Below are positions 51,202 to 59,443 of a stretch of DNA of 64,000 nucleotides, piece by piece. The notes below the pieces were generated by a model. The model did not search any database, was not told the DNA's origin, and was given only the letters and a program-made list of their open reading frames with translations. This stretch comes from Streptomyces canus (lineage in GTDB: Bacteria; Actinomycetota; Actinomycetes; Streptomycetales; Streptomycetaceae). The translations under genes were made by a program, and so were the position numbers. The DNA is taken from contig NZ_JAUSYQ010000002.1 of NCBI RefSeq assembly GCF_030816965.1, positions 5,553,501 through 5,617,500 on the forward strand. The letters are read 5' to 3'. The stretch's first letter is position 1. Each line of letters opens with the position of its first letter.

Positions 51202-52545
51202 ATCTTCACCCGCACCACCCCGGCCCCCGTGCCGGAACTCGCGAACCTGGCCGCCCAGGGCATGCTCCCCGGTATCCTCCGCCAGCTCTCCACCCTCGGC
51301 GGCTGCACCCACCCCATCCGCCTCGACGGCCACCGCACCGAATACGACCTCGACACCGCCACCGGCGAGATCGGCCGCATCCTCCAGCACCTCGACTCGA
51401 CCAGTCTCCCCGCCGGCCAACTCCTGGTCCGCTGCAACAACCGCCGCACCACCCGATGCGCGGCCTGCGCGGAGGTCTATCGTCGCGACACCTTCCACCT
51501 GATCACCGCCGGACTGCGGGGCGGCAAGGGCACCCCGGAACAAGTCGGTGCCCACCCTCGCGTGTTTGCCACCTTCACCGCCCCTGGCTTCGGCCCGGTC
51601 CACAACCGCCGCACCGACGGCCGCCCCTGCCGGTGCGGCCTCCACCACGACCAGGACGACGAAGCCCTCGGCACCCCGCTCAACCCGAACACCTACGACT
51701 ATGAAGCCGCCGTGCTTTGGAACGCCCACGCAGGCGCTCTCTGGCGCCGCTTCTCGATCTACCTCCGCCGGGAGGTCGCCAAGCGAGCAGGCCTCTCGCA
51801 ACGCCGCCTCCGCGACCACGCGCGCGTGTCCTTCGCCAAGGTCGCCGAGTACCAGAAGCGCGGAGCCGTCCACTTCCACGCGGTAATCCGCCTCGACGGC
51901 CCCGGAGGCGGCAACACCTCACCGCCCGCCTGGGCCACGGCCGAACTCCTCACCGATGCCATAGAAGCCGCCGTCTCCAAGGTCCGCGTGGACGGTCCCA
52001 CCCTCGACGGCCGCACCCACACCTTCACCTTCGGCAGCCAACTCGACGTCCGCACCATCCGCTCCGCCGACTTCAACGACGGTCAGCAACTGACCGAACG
52101 AGCCGTCGCCGCCTACATCGCCAAGTACGCCACCAAGGGCGCCGAAACCGCGACAGGCGCTCTCGACCGCCCGCTGAAGTTCGTCGCCGAACTCGCCCAA
52201 CTCGACATTAGCGACCACGCCCGCCAGCTCATCCGCACCGCCTGGGCCCTCGGCGCCCGCAAAGACCTCGAACACCTCCGCCTCCGCGCCTGGGCCCACA
52301 TGCTCGGCTTCCGCGGCCACTTCTCCACCAAGTCCCGCCGCTACTCCACCACCCTCGGCGCCCTCCGCAACGCCCGCGCCGAATACCGCCGCGCCCAAGC
52401 CGCAGAAGCCACCAACCCACAGCCGGACACGACATACGTCCTCGCCCACTGGGTCTTCGCCGGAACAGGCCTCTCCGACACCGAAGCCTGGCTGTCCGCA
52501 TCCCTCGAACCCGCCCCCGGAACAGAAGGAGAACCCACCGCATGA
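51202..52545 (+). CDS. RepSA-like replication initiator, probable non-standard ATC start
   Basis: About 447 residues from 51202. The zinc-binding N-terminal part (CNNRRTTRCAACAEVYRRDTFHLI) precedes the replication-initiator region GAVHFHAVIRLDGPGGG (HUH-like HFH) and VAAYIAKYATKGAE with the catalytic-type Tyr. RepSA proteins nick the double-strand origin and start rolling-circle replication of excised AICEs. A strong AGAAGGAGAAA site precedes codon ATC at 51202 where ATG is expected; the next standard start, GTG at 51229, lacks a ribosome-binding site. The stop overlaps xis (ATGA). Confidence 0.88.
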   Translation: MFTRTTPAPVPELANLAAQGMLPGILRQLSTLGGCTHPIRLDGHRTEYDLDTATGEIGRILQHLDSTSLPAGQLLVRCNNRRTTRCAACAEVYRRDTFHLITAGLRGGKGTPEQVGAHPRVFATFTAPGFGPVHNRRTDGRPCRCGLHHDQDDEALGTPLNPNTYDYEAAVLWNAHAGALWRRFSIYLRREVAKRAGLSQRRLRDHARVSFAKVAEYQKRGAVHFHAVIRLDGPGGGNTSPPAWATAELLTDAIEAAVSKVRVDGPTLDGRTHTFTFGSQLDVRTIRSADFNDGQQLTERAVAAYIAKYATKGAETATGALDRPLKFVAELAQLDISDHARQLIRTAWALGARKDLEHLRLRAWAHMLGFRGHFSTKSRRYSTTLGALRNARAEYRRAQAAEATNPQPDTTYVLAHWVFAGTGLSDTEAWLSASLEPAPGTEGEPTA

Positions 52546-52730
52546 CCACGGCCACGCCCGAACTGCTCACTGTTCCGGAGGTCATGACCCAGCTCAAGCT
52601 CGGCCGTACCAAGGTCTACGACCTCATCCGCACTCGCCGCCTGGTCTCCATCAAGGTCGACGGCTGCCGCCGCATCCCGGACAACGCTGTACGCGACTTC
52701 ATCCGTCACCAGATGGGAGAAGCGGCCTGA
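52542..52730 (+). CDS. xis: Excisionase (MerR-like helix-turn-helix)
   Basis: This 62-residue protein has LLTVPEVMTQLKLGRTKVYDLIRTRRLVSIKVDGCRRI, a winged helix-turn-helix of the excisionase/DNA-binding family. It binds near the att site and directs the integrase towards excision. It is overlapped by rep on one side and by int on the other, so the three are co-translated. Confidence 0.9.
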   Translation: MTTATPELLTVPEVMTQLKLGRTKVYDLIRTRRLVSIKVDGCRRIPDNAVRDFIRHQMGEAA

Positions 52731-53896
52731 TGACCAAGCGTCGTAGCCGCGGTGACGGCGGCCTGCACTGGGACGAGAAGAGACAACGCTGGATCGCCAC
52801 GGCGAACCTCGGCTTCGATCCGAGCGGCAAGCGAATCGTGAAGCGGGGGAGTGGCAAGACCAAGACGGAAGCGAAGAACAAGCTCAAGGAGGTGTTGCGG
52901 GACCATGAGGACGGCCTTGCCATCGCCCCGACCAACTACACGGTCAAGGACGCGGTGAGGGACTGGCTCACCTACGGTCTGGCCGGCCTCGACCCCAGCA
53001 CCGTCGAGACCACCACGCTCCTCAGCGAGAAGCACGTCATCCCGTCGCTCGGCGCTCGCAAGCTCCGGGACTTAAGCGCGGAGGACGTAGACCGTTGGCT
53101 GGCCACCAAGGCGAAGACACTGAGCACGCGCACGCTCCAGGGCCTCCACTCCTGCCTGAACCGGGCGGTCAAGCGGGCCATGGCGCGGGACAAGGTCAAG
53201 CGCAACGTCGTCGAGCTGTGCTCGGTCCCTCAAGGCCAGGCCGGGCGGCCGTCCAAGGCGCTCACGTTCGCTCAGGCTGAATCGGTGCTCAAGGGTGCCG
53301 AAGGGACCTCGATGTACGCCTACGTCGTCCTTGCGCTGCTGACGGGAGCCCGTACGGAAGAGCTCCGGGCCCTCACCTGGGACCACGTCTTCCTGAAAGG
53401 ACGACCCGAAATGGACCCGCCTCAACCTCCGCACATCGCCGTCTGGCGCTCGGTCCGGCGCACCGGAGACACCAAGACCCACAAGTCCCGGCGCACCCTC
53501 GCTCTGCCGGCGCGCTGCGTCGAAGCCCTCTGGCAGCAGTTCGAAGATCAGGGCTGGGATCGGCTCGCCGCCGGTGACGCGTGGGAAGAACACGGCCTCG
53601 TCTTCTCCTCGGCCGTCGGCAAGCCGCTCGACGCCGCCAACGTCCGCCGCGCCTTCCGCCAGGCGCTCAAGGACGTCGACGGGGTCAATGCCGACGAGTG
53701 GACGCCCCGGGAGCTCCGGCACAGCTTCGTGTCGCTGCTCTCCGACCGAGGCGTCCCGCTGGAGGAGATCTCCCGGCTCGTTGGGCACTCTGGGACAGCG
53801 GTGACTGAGGAGGTCTACCGGAAGCAGATTCGGCCCGTGATCCAGACCGGCGCCGTGGTCATGGACGGCATCTTCAAGCGGGACCCAGAGCGTTAG
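52730..53896 (+). CDS. int: Tyrosine site-specific integrase
   Basis: The integrase has 388 residues. An N-terminal SAM-like arm-binding domain (AIAPTNYTVKDAVRDWLTYGL) and core-binding region precede the catalytic domain with the first Arg in LALLTGARTEELRALTWDHV, a Lys in the TKTHKSRRTLALP strand, HxxR as LRHSFVSLL, GHSG and the nucleophile Tyr in TEEVYRKQI. It inserts the element at tRNA-Pro. It ends 76 bp before the right core. Confidence 0.95.
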   Translation: MTKRRSRGDGGLHWDEKRQRWIATANLGFDPSGKRIVKRGSGKTKTEAKNKLKEVLRDHEDGLAIAPTNYTVKDAVRDWLTYGLAGLDPSTVETTTLLSEKHVIPSLGARKLRDLSAEDVDRWLATKAKTLSTRTLQGLHSCLNRAVKRAMARDKVKRNVVELCSVPQGQAGRPSKALTFAQAESVLKGAEGTSMYAYVVLALLTGARTEELRALTWDHVFLKGRPEMDPPQPPHIAVWRSVRRTGDTKTHKSRRTLALPARCVEALWQQFEDQGWDRLAAGDAWEEHGLVFSSAVGKPLDAANVRRAFRQALKDVDGVNADEWTPRELRHSFVSLLSDRGVPLEEISRLVGHSGTAVTEEVYRKQIRPVIQTGAVVMDGIFKRDPER

Positions 53897-53898
53897 TC

Positions 53899-53912
53899 AC
53901 GCAGATAGACAC
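53899..53912. promoter_or_regulatory. Candidate integrase arm-type site, right end
   Basis: ACGCAGATAGACAC matches 38549-38562 at 13 of 14 positions in the same orientation. It is 60 bp from the right core. Confidence 0.45.
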
Positions 53913-53923
53913 GCACGCAGAAA

Positions 53924-53963
53924 CAGGTGAGGCACTTACGGATATCCGTAAGTGCCTCACCTG
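53924..53963. terminator. Perfect 40-bp palindrome, bidirectional terminator
   Basis: The 20-bp arms CAGGTGAGGCACTTACGGAT and ATCCGTAAGTGCCTCACCTG are exact inverses with no spacer. It lies between int (rightward) and tRNA-Pro (leftward), so it can end both transcripts. It belongs to the element, and replaces the ancestral tRNA terminator now at 38356-38390. Confidence 0.8.
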
Positions 53964-53972
53964 GTGTTTCGG

Positions 53973-54017
53973 CTGTCGGGGTGGCGGGATTTGAACCCAC
54001 GACCTCTTCGTCCCGAA
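53973..54017. repeat. Right attachment site (45-bp core) within tRNA-Pro
   Basis: It is identical to 38403-38447. It spans the tRNA from the anticodon loop to just past the 3' end, so integration restores a complete tRNA here. Confidence 0.92.
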
Positions 54018-54049
54018 CGAAGCGCGCTGCCAAGCTGCGCTACACCCCG
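53976..54049 (-). tRNA. tRNA-Pro(CGG)
   Basis: The minus strand folds as a 74-nt tRNA. The acceptor stem pairs CGGGGTG with CACCCCG, the anticodon stem CTTCG/CGAAG encloses TTCGGGA, so the anticodon is CGG (codon CCG), and the T loop is GGTTCAAATCC. CCA is not encoded. The 3' half is contributed by the integrated element. Confidence 0.95.
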
Positions 54050-54083
54050 ATCGTCGCTGCTCGTCGCGGCGACGTCGTTTACT

Positions 54084-54869
54084 TTAGCCCACCGGTGGCT
54101 TGAGACGAAATCCGGTTTTGCCGCAGTGGCGGATGGGGTTCGGGCGGGCGTGGTCGAGGGCGATCAGGAGGATCGCGAGAGCGTAGAAGGAGAGGCCGAG
54201 GAGGAGGGCGTTGCCGAGGACGTTCTTGTAGCCGTGGAGGTCCACGTCCAGGAACGGGTAGAGGTAGCGGCCGCCCGTGCCCGGAGGGATCAGTTCGCCT
54301 CGGGTGAAGGAGAACAGCAGGTACGCCAGGGGGTACAGCAGCCACGACGCCGCCTGGCGCAGGTGCAGGCGGCCGGGGGCCGTCAGCAGGAGCCAGTCCG
54401 CCAGTGCCGCCGCGGGGATCACCGTGTTCAGGAGGTGGGTGGTCACCGCGTGCCACCCCGTCGGGTGCGCCGCCGCGCCTGTGAGGGAGAAGGGGCTCGC
54501 CGCGTTCGCCAGCAGCAGGTGGTGCACGAGGGCCGTGATCGTGATGTAGAGGAGGGCCGCGCCTGTCACGGATGACGGCAGGGGGCGGCGGGCGGTCCAC
54601 GCCCTGCGGGCCGACAGCAGGAGCACCATCGCCAGCAGGATCGTGCTCTGGATCGAGAAGTGGCTCAGCGTGCGGATCGGGCTGCTCAGGAGCAGTTCGA
54701 TGGTTACGGCCGCCGCGCCCGTCAGGGCGACCAGCACGCGGTAGACGGCGACCATGGGGTGGCGTACGGGAGCCACCACCGCCGTGGCGGGGACGGGGGA
54801 GCGCAGGAATGCGGGCATGCCCGGGACAGCGGGGAGGTCCGGGATGTCCCTCGGTATCGGCGCGGTCAT
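54084..54869 (-). CDS. Pr6Pr family membrane protein
   Basis: The protein has 261 residues and about six TM helices. The conserved motifs FSIQSTILLAMVLLL, LLNTVIPAAALADWLLL and WLLYPLAYLLFSFTRGEL, with YPFLDVDLHGYKNVLGNALLL, are those of the Pr6Pr (FAR-17a/AIG1-like) membrane family. Its function is unknown. It is divergent to nothing nearby; it reads in the same direction as the tRNA. Confidence 0.85.
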   Translation of the reverse strand: MTAPIPRDIPDLPAVPGMPAFLRSPVPATAVVAPVRHPMVAVYRVLVALTGAAAVTIELLLSSPIRTLSHFSIQSTILLAMVLLLSARRAWTARRPLPSSVTGAALLYITITALVHHLLLANAASPFSLTGAAAHPTGWHAVTTHLLNTVIPAAALADWLLLTAPGRLHLRQAASWLLYPLAYLLFSFTRGELIPPGTGGRYLYPFLDVDLHGYKNVLGNALLLGLSFYALAILLIALDHARPNPIRHCGKTGFRLKPPVG

Positions 54870-54965
54870 GCCCTCACGCTAGGCATAACCGGCGAAAGGG
54901 GCGATACGGGCGGGCCGTGCGGGTTAATCTCCCCGGCACGGCCTCAGTCGTACGGCGGCCATCCC

Positions 54966-55892
54966 CTACTCTCGGCCCACCAGCGTCAGCAGCGTCACCT
55001 CGGGCGGGCACGCGAACCGCACCGGCGTATAACGGCTCGCCCCGCATCCCGCCGACACGTGCAGGTACGACCTGCGGCCCTCCGCCTCGTGCGTGGACAG
55101 GCCCTTCACGCGGTCCGTGTCCAGGTCGCAGTTGGTGACGAAGGCGCCGTAGAAGGGGAGGCAGAGCTGGCCGCCGTGAGTGTGGCCGGCGAGGATCAGC
55201 GGGTAGTCGTCGGCCGTGAAGGCGTCCAGTACGCGGAGATACGGGGCGTGTACGACACCCATGGAGAAGTCGGCCGCGCCCGACGGGCCACCGGCCACCT
55301 CCGCGTAGCGGTCCCGCTTGATGTGCGGGTCGTCCAGGCCCGTCAGCTCCACCGACACGCCCTCGATCTTCAGCATGCCGCGCGTGTTCGTGAGGTTCTG
55401 CCAGCCCGCAGCCTCGAAACCGTCCCGCAGGTTCTCCCACGGGTTGTGGACGACTCCCACGGCGGGCGCGTTGCCGTTCAGCCCGTGGCGGCCCTGGGCC
55501 TTCTCGTACAGGTAGCGGGCGGGGTTGCGGAATTTGGGGCCGTAGTAGTCGTTCGAGCCGAAAACGTACGCGCCCGGGAACTCCATCAGCGGGCCCAGCG
55601 CGTCCAGGACCTCGGGCACGCCCTCCGGGTCCGACAGGTTGTCGCCCGTGTTGATCACGAAGTCCGGGCGCAGGCCGGCGAGCGAGCGCAGCCAGCGCTG
55701 CTTCTTGCGCTGGCCGCTCACCATGTGGATGTCGGAGACCTGGAGCACTCGCAGGGGGCGCATGCCGGACGGCAGGACGGGGACCGTCACTCGTCGCAGC
55801 CGGAAGGAACGGGCTTCGAAACCCGCCGAGTAGACGAGACCGGCGGCGCCAACCGCCGCGAACCCCAAGGGAACTCCGTATCGCGCGCGCAT
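54966..55892 (-). CDS. Membrane-anchored metallophosphoesterase
   Basis: The protein has 308 residues. A short N-terminal hydrophobic stretch (GVPLGFAAVGAAGLVYSAGF) is followed by the calcineurin-like metal motifs VLQVSDIHMV, VINTGDNLSD, GSNDYYG and LAGHTHGGQLCLPF. Two metal ions and a phosphoester substrate are expected; the substrate is not evident. It is divergent from the yqeY-like gene across the repeat-rich spacer. Confidence 0.92.
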   Translation of the reverse strand: MRARYGVPLGFAAVGAAGLVYSAGFEARSFRLRRVTVPVLPSGMRPLRVLQVSDIHMVSGQRKKQRWLRSLAGLRPDFVINTGDNLSDPEGVPEVLDALGPLMEFPGAYVFGSNDYYGPKFRNPARYLYEKAQGRHGLNGNAPAVGVVHNPWENLRDGFEAAGWQNLTNTRGMLKIEGVSVELTGLDDPHIKRDRYAEVAGGPSGAADFSMGVVHAPYLRVLDAFTADDYPLILAGHTHGGQLCLPFYGAFVTNCDLDTDRVKGLSTHEAEGRRSYLHVSAGCGASRYTPVRFACPPEVTLLTLVGRE

Positions 55893-56611
55893 GCCTCCAT
55901 CGTGTCAGATCACGAAGGCACCCTTGACCGGACGCCCGCCATCCCTTGGAGCCGGGTGCCCGCCCTCCCGTAGAGCCGGGCGTTCGTCGCCCCGTAGGGC
56001 AGGGTGCCCGCCATCTCGTCAGCCGGCCGCCCGCCATCCGTATCGTCGGCCGCCCGCCATCCCGTGCAGCGCCGCCCGCAGCCCCCTGGAGCCGGGTGCT
56101 CGCCGTCCCGCTAAGCCCGGCGCCCGCCCTCCATAAGGCCGCGCGTCATCCCGTAGAGCTGGATGCCCGCCGTCCCGCTAAGCCCGGCGCCCGCCGCTGC
56201 CCCGTACAGGCCCGGCGCCCGCCGCTGCCCCCGTACAGGCCCGGCGCCCGCCGCCGTCCCGTACAGGCCCGGCGCCCGCCCCGTCCACTAAGCCGTCTGC
56301 CTTCCCGTAGGGCCGAGTGCCCGCAGCCCCCTCGGCCCACGCCCCTCCACAAAGCCGCGCGCCGTCCCGTACAGGCCCGGCGCCCGCCCCGTCCACAAAG
56401 CCGTCTGCCTTCCCGTAGGGCCGAGTGCCCGCAGTCCCCTCGAACCCTCGCCCCTCCGCGAAGCCGCCCCCCTCCCTCCCGTAGAGCCCGGCACCCGTCC
56501 ACCCACACCACACCCGCAAAGCCGCCGCCCGCCTTCCCCTGTAGCCCGGGGCGCCTGCCGTCCCGTAAATGCGCGGGCAACCCCCGCCCCGCACCTGCGA
56601 CAATCAAACGC
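55893..56611. repeat. GC-rich degenerate minisatellite-like spacer
   Basis: No gene is supported in about 720 bp. From about 55925 to 56560 the DNA is built from variants of GCCCGCC-N-TCCCGTA-N-AGCCCGG, roughly 20-30 bp apart. A larger copy is clear: 56253-56334 and 56361-56442 match over 82 bp with two differences. Several frames are open throughout only because of base composition. Confidence 0.75.
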
Positions 56612-57076
56612 ATGACCACGCTCAAGTCGAAGCTGCAGGAAGACCTCACCGCCGCCGTGAAGGAGCGCGACGAGCTCCGCTCCTCGACGCTCCGGCTGAC
56701 GCTCGCCGCGATCACCAAGGAAGAGGTCGCGGGCAAGACGAAGCGCGAGCTCTCCGACGACGAGGTCCTGAAGGTGATCACCAAGGAGGCGAAGAAGCGC
56801 CGCGAGGCCGCGGACGCCTTCGCCCAGGGTGGTCGCGCCGAGTCCGCCGAGCGGGAGAAGGCGGAGGGCGAGGTCCTCGCCGGCTACCTGCCCAAGCAGC
56901 TCAGCGACGACGAACTGAACGACATCGTCGCCCAGGCGGTCGAGGAGGCCAGGGCGGCGGGTGCCGAGGGGCCCCGGGCCATGGGCGCCGTCATGAAGAT
57001 CGTGAACCCGAAGGTGGCCGGCCTGGCCGAGGGCGGCCGCGTCGCCGCGGTCGTGAAGAAGCTTCTCGCCGGCTGA
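56612..57076 (+). CDS. GatB/YqeY domain-containing protein
   Basis: The protein has 154 residues. The N-terminal helical part (LKSKLQEDLTAAVKERDELRSSTLRLTLAAI) and the C-terminal YLPKQLSDDELNDIVAQAV and GAVMKIVNPKVAGLAEGG are diagnostic of YqeY, a protein related to the tail of the GatB amidotransferase subunit and suggested to act on tRNA. The ATG at 56612 gives the usual length; the frame upstream is repeat DNA. Confidence 0.93.
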   Translation: MTTLKSKLQEDLTAAVKERDELRSSTLRLTLAAITKEEVAGKTKRELSDDEVLKVITKEAKKRREAADAFAQGGRAESAEREKAEGEVLAGYLPKQLSDDELNDIVAQAVEEARAAGAEGPRAMGAVMKIVNPKVAGLAEGGRVAAVVKKLLAG

Positions 57077-57119
57077 GACGAGCTCCTGGCCGGCTGAGAC
57101 CGGCACCAGGCAGTCGTAC

Positions 57120-57158
57120 GAGAGCCCGGTCCCGCGCATTCGGCGGGACCGGGCTCTC
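57120..57158. terminator. Bidirectional terminator between yqeY-like and PBP genes
   Basis: A 16-bp perfect stem GAGAGCCCGGTCCCGC (57120-57135) and GCGGGACCGGGCTCTC (57143-57158) with a 7-base loop lies between the convergent stops at 57076 and 57182. Confidence 0.88.
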
Positions 57159-57181
57159 AACTTTCCGTACGCCTCGGGGCG

Positions 57182-59443
57182 TCAGCCGCGCCCGCCCCCG
57201 TTGCCGTTGCCGTTCCCGTTGCTCGTGCCCTGGATGAAGTTCTCCGGGATGGAGAAGGTCGGCGTCGGGAAGGTGGTGTTGCCGTCGTCTCCGCCGTCGT
57301 TCCCACCGTTGTCGTTGCCGCCGTTGTCATTCCCGCCGTTGTCACCGCCGCCGTCGTCCTTTTTCTTCGGCGGGTCCGGGATGTAGACGAGGTTGAAGCT
57401 GGGGGCCTCCTTGCCCTCCAGCGCGCCGCTCATCATGTCGCGCCAGATCGGGCCGGGGACCTTGCCACCGAACACCTTTTGGTTGTACACGCCGCCGATG
57501 GTGATGTTCTGCATCTTGCGCTTGTGCGCGGGGTCGCCGACCCAGACCGCGCCGGCCATGTTCGGCGTGTAGCCCACGAACCAGGCCGCGTAGCGCTCGT
57601 CGGTCGTACCGGTCTTGCCGGCGCTGGCACGGCCGCCGCCGAGGCCTGCCTCCGAACCGGTGCCGTCCTCGACCACGCCCTTCAGGAGGGTGTTGATCGT
57701 GTCCGCGGTCTTCTCCGACATCGCCCGCGAGCAGGTCGACTTCGGCACCTGGAGCGACTTCGACTTCTCACCGACCCGCTGGGTGATCGACTCGATGGCG
57801 ACCGGGGTGCAGTACATACCGCGCGAGGCGAAGGTCGCGTACGCGTTCGCCATGGTCAGCGGGGACATCTCCTGTGTGCCCAGGGCGATCGACGGGGCCT
57901 GCTGCATCTTGCCGCCGTCGGCGCGCGCCACGCCCATCTTCGCGGCCATCTCCGTCACCGGGCAGATGCCGATGTCGCTGATCATCGACACGTAGTAGGT
58001 GTTGACCGACTTCGCGGTCGCGGTCTTCATGTCGTACGGGCCGACCTCGGAGGTGTTCTCGTTGGTGACCGGGACGCCCTTCTCGTTCCAGATCTTGCCG
58101 TTGCACGCCTGGACCGGGGCCGGGTAGTCCATCTTGTACGGCGAGGGGTACATCTTCGTCGCCGGCATACCGCCCTCGATGGCGGCCGCGGCCACGATCG
58201 GCTTGAACGTCGAACCGGGCTGGTAGCCGGCTCCGCCGCCCATGGCCGCGTTGACCGAGAGGTTGAGCGTCGTCTCGTTCTTCTTGTTGTTGATGCCGTA
58301 CGGCCGCGACTGGCCCATCGCCAGGATCTTGCCGGTGCCGGGCTGGACGATGGTCGCGGCGGTGGCCACGTCGTCGTCCTGGTAGACGTGCTCCTTGATG
58401 GACTTCTGCGCCGACTTCTGGGCCTGCGGGTCCATCGTGGTCCTGATCGTCAGACCGCCCTGGTTCCAGACCTTGGCCCGGGCCTCCTTGGTCTTGCCGA
58501 AGACCGGATCGGTCAGGAAGACCTCACGGACGTAGTCGCAGAAGAAGCCCGCGCCCTTGACCGCCGTGATGCAGCCGTTCTTGGGCTTGCTGACTTTGAG
58601 GCCCAGCGGCTGCTCCTTGGCCTTGTCGGCCTCCGCCTGGGAGACGTCACCGACCTCGGCCATGCGCTGGAGCACCGTGTTGCGCCGCTTGGTCGCCTCG
58701 GCCTCGTCGTTGACGGGGTCGTAGCGGCTCGGGGACTGGACGATGCCCGCGAGCAGCGCCGACTGCTCGAGGTCGAGGTCCTTGGCGTGCTTGGAGAAGT
58801 AGCGCTGGGAGGCGGCCTCGACGCCGTAGGCCTGCTGGCCGAAGAAGGTGATGTTGAGGTAGTTCTCGAGGATCTCCTTCTTGCTCAGTTCCTCTTCGAG
58901 CTGGATCGCGTACTTCAGCTCGCGGATCTTGCGGCCGAGGGTCTGCTGGGTGGCCTCGGCGACCTTCGTCGGGTCGTCACCGGCCTCCTCCACCGCGACG
59001 TTCTTCACGACCTGCTGCGTCAGCGTGGAGGCGCCCTGGGAGACACCGCCGCTCTGGGCGTTCTTGTTGAGCGCGCGCAGGACGCCCTTCAGGTCGACCG
59101 CACCGTGCTGGTAGAAGCGCGAGTCCTCGATCGCGACGATCGCCTTCTGCATGTACGGCGAGATGTTCTTGAGGTCGACCACCGTGCGGTCGCGCGAGTA
59201 CACCGTGGCGATGGTGCCGCCCTCGCTGTCGAGGATCGTGGTGCGCTGGCTCAGCGGCGGGGTCTTCAGGTTCGTCGGGAGTTCGTCGAAACTCTCCACC
59301 GACCCCTTGGCCGCGAGCCCCAGCGCGCCGGCCGCGGGCAGCGCGATGCCGGCCATCACCGCTCCCGCGAGAACACTGACACCGAGGAACTTGGCGGCCT
59401 GCTGCGTGGGCGACAGACCGCCACCCGAGCGCTTCTTCGACAT
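57182..59443 (-). CDS. Class A penicillin-binding protein (transglycosylase-transpeptidase)
   Basis: The protein has 753 residues. After a cytosolic start and one TM helix (FLGVSVLAGAVMAGIALPAAGAL), the GT51 domain shows the catalytic Glu in VAIEDSRFYQHGAVDLKGVL and GASTLTQQVVKN. The transpeptidase has SxxK in PGSTFKP, SVN in AKSVNTYYV and KTG in AGKTGTTD. A Gly/Asn/Asp-rich tail ends the protein. It polymerises and cross-links peptidoglycan outside the membrane. It is divergent from wblA. Confidence 0.96.
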   Translation of the reverse strand: MSKKRSGGGLSPTQQAAKFLGVSVLAGAVMAGIALPAAGALGLAAKGSVESFDELPTNLKTPPLSQRTTILDSEGGTIATVYSRDRTVVDLKNISPYMQKAIVAIEDSRFYQHGAVDLKGVLRALNKNAQSGGVSQGASTLTQQVVKNVAVEEAGDDPTKVAEATQQTLGRKIRELKYAIQLEEELSKKEILENYLNITFFGQQAYGVEAASQRYFSKHAKDLDLEQSALLAGIVQSPSRYDPVNDEAEATKRRNTVLQRMAEVGDVSQAEADKAKEQPLGLKVSKPKNGCITAVKGAGFFCDYVREVFLTDPVFGKTKEARAKVWNQGGLTIRTTMDPQAQKSAQKSIKEHVYQDDDVATAATIVQPGTGKILAMGQSRPYGINNKKNETTLNLSVNAAMGGGAGYQPGSTFKPIVAAAAIEGGMPATKMYPSPYKMDYPAPVQACNGKIWNEKGVPVTNENTSEVGPYDMKTATAKSVNTYYVSMISDIGICPVTEMAAKMGVARADGGKMQQAPSIALGTQEMSPLTMANAYATFASRGMYCTPVAIESITQRVGEKSKSLQVPKSTCSRAMSEKTADTINTLLKGVVEDGTGSEAGLGGGRASAGKTGTTDERYAAWFVGYTPNMAGAVWVGDPAHKRKMQNITIGGVYNQKVFGGKVPGPIWRDMMSGALEGKEAPSFNLVYIPDPPKKKDDGGGDNGGNDNGGNDNGGNDGGDDGNTTFPTPTFSIPENFIQGTSNGNGNGNGGGRG

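Larger units (their letters stand above)
38403..54017. mobile_element. Integrated AICE (pSAM2-like integrative and conjugative element) in tRNA-Pro
   Basis: The 15.6-kb element is bounded by a 45-bp direct repeat identical at 38403-38447 and 53973-54017 that covers the 3' part of tRNA-Pro. From the right end inwards it carries integrase, Xis, RepSA-like initiator, SpdD and other spread/transfer proteins, DUF2637 protein and an FtsK-like translocase, the standard AICE order. The left 8 kb is cargo: HEPN-motif proteins, a truncated Ku and a TPR protein, visibly AT-richer than the host. int and xis are intact; the translocase is frameshifted and the rep start codon is abnormal, so excision is likelier than transfer. 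Confidence 0.93.

Noticed and set aside
55946..56611. N-terminal extension of the YqeY protein
   Set aside because: The open frame upstream of 56612 is minisatellite DNA; the normal 154-residue YqeY begins at 56612.
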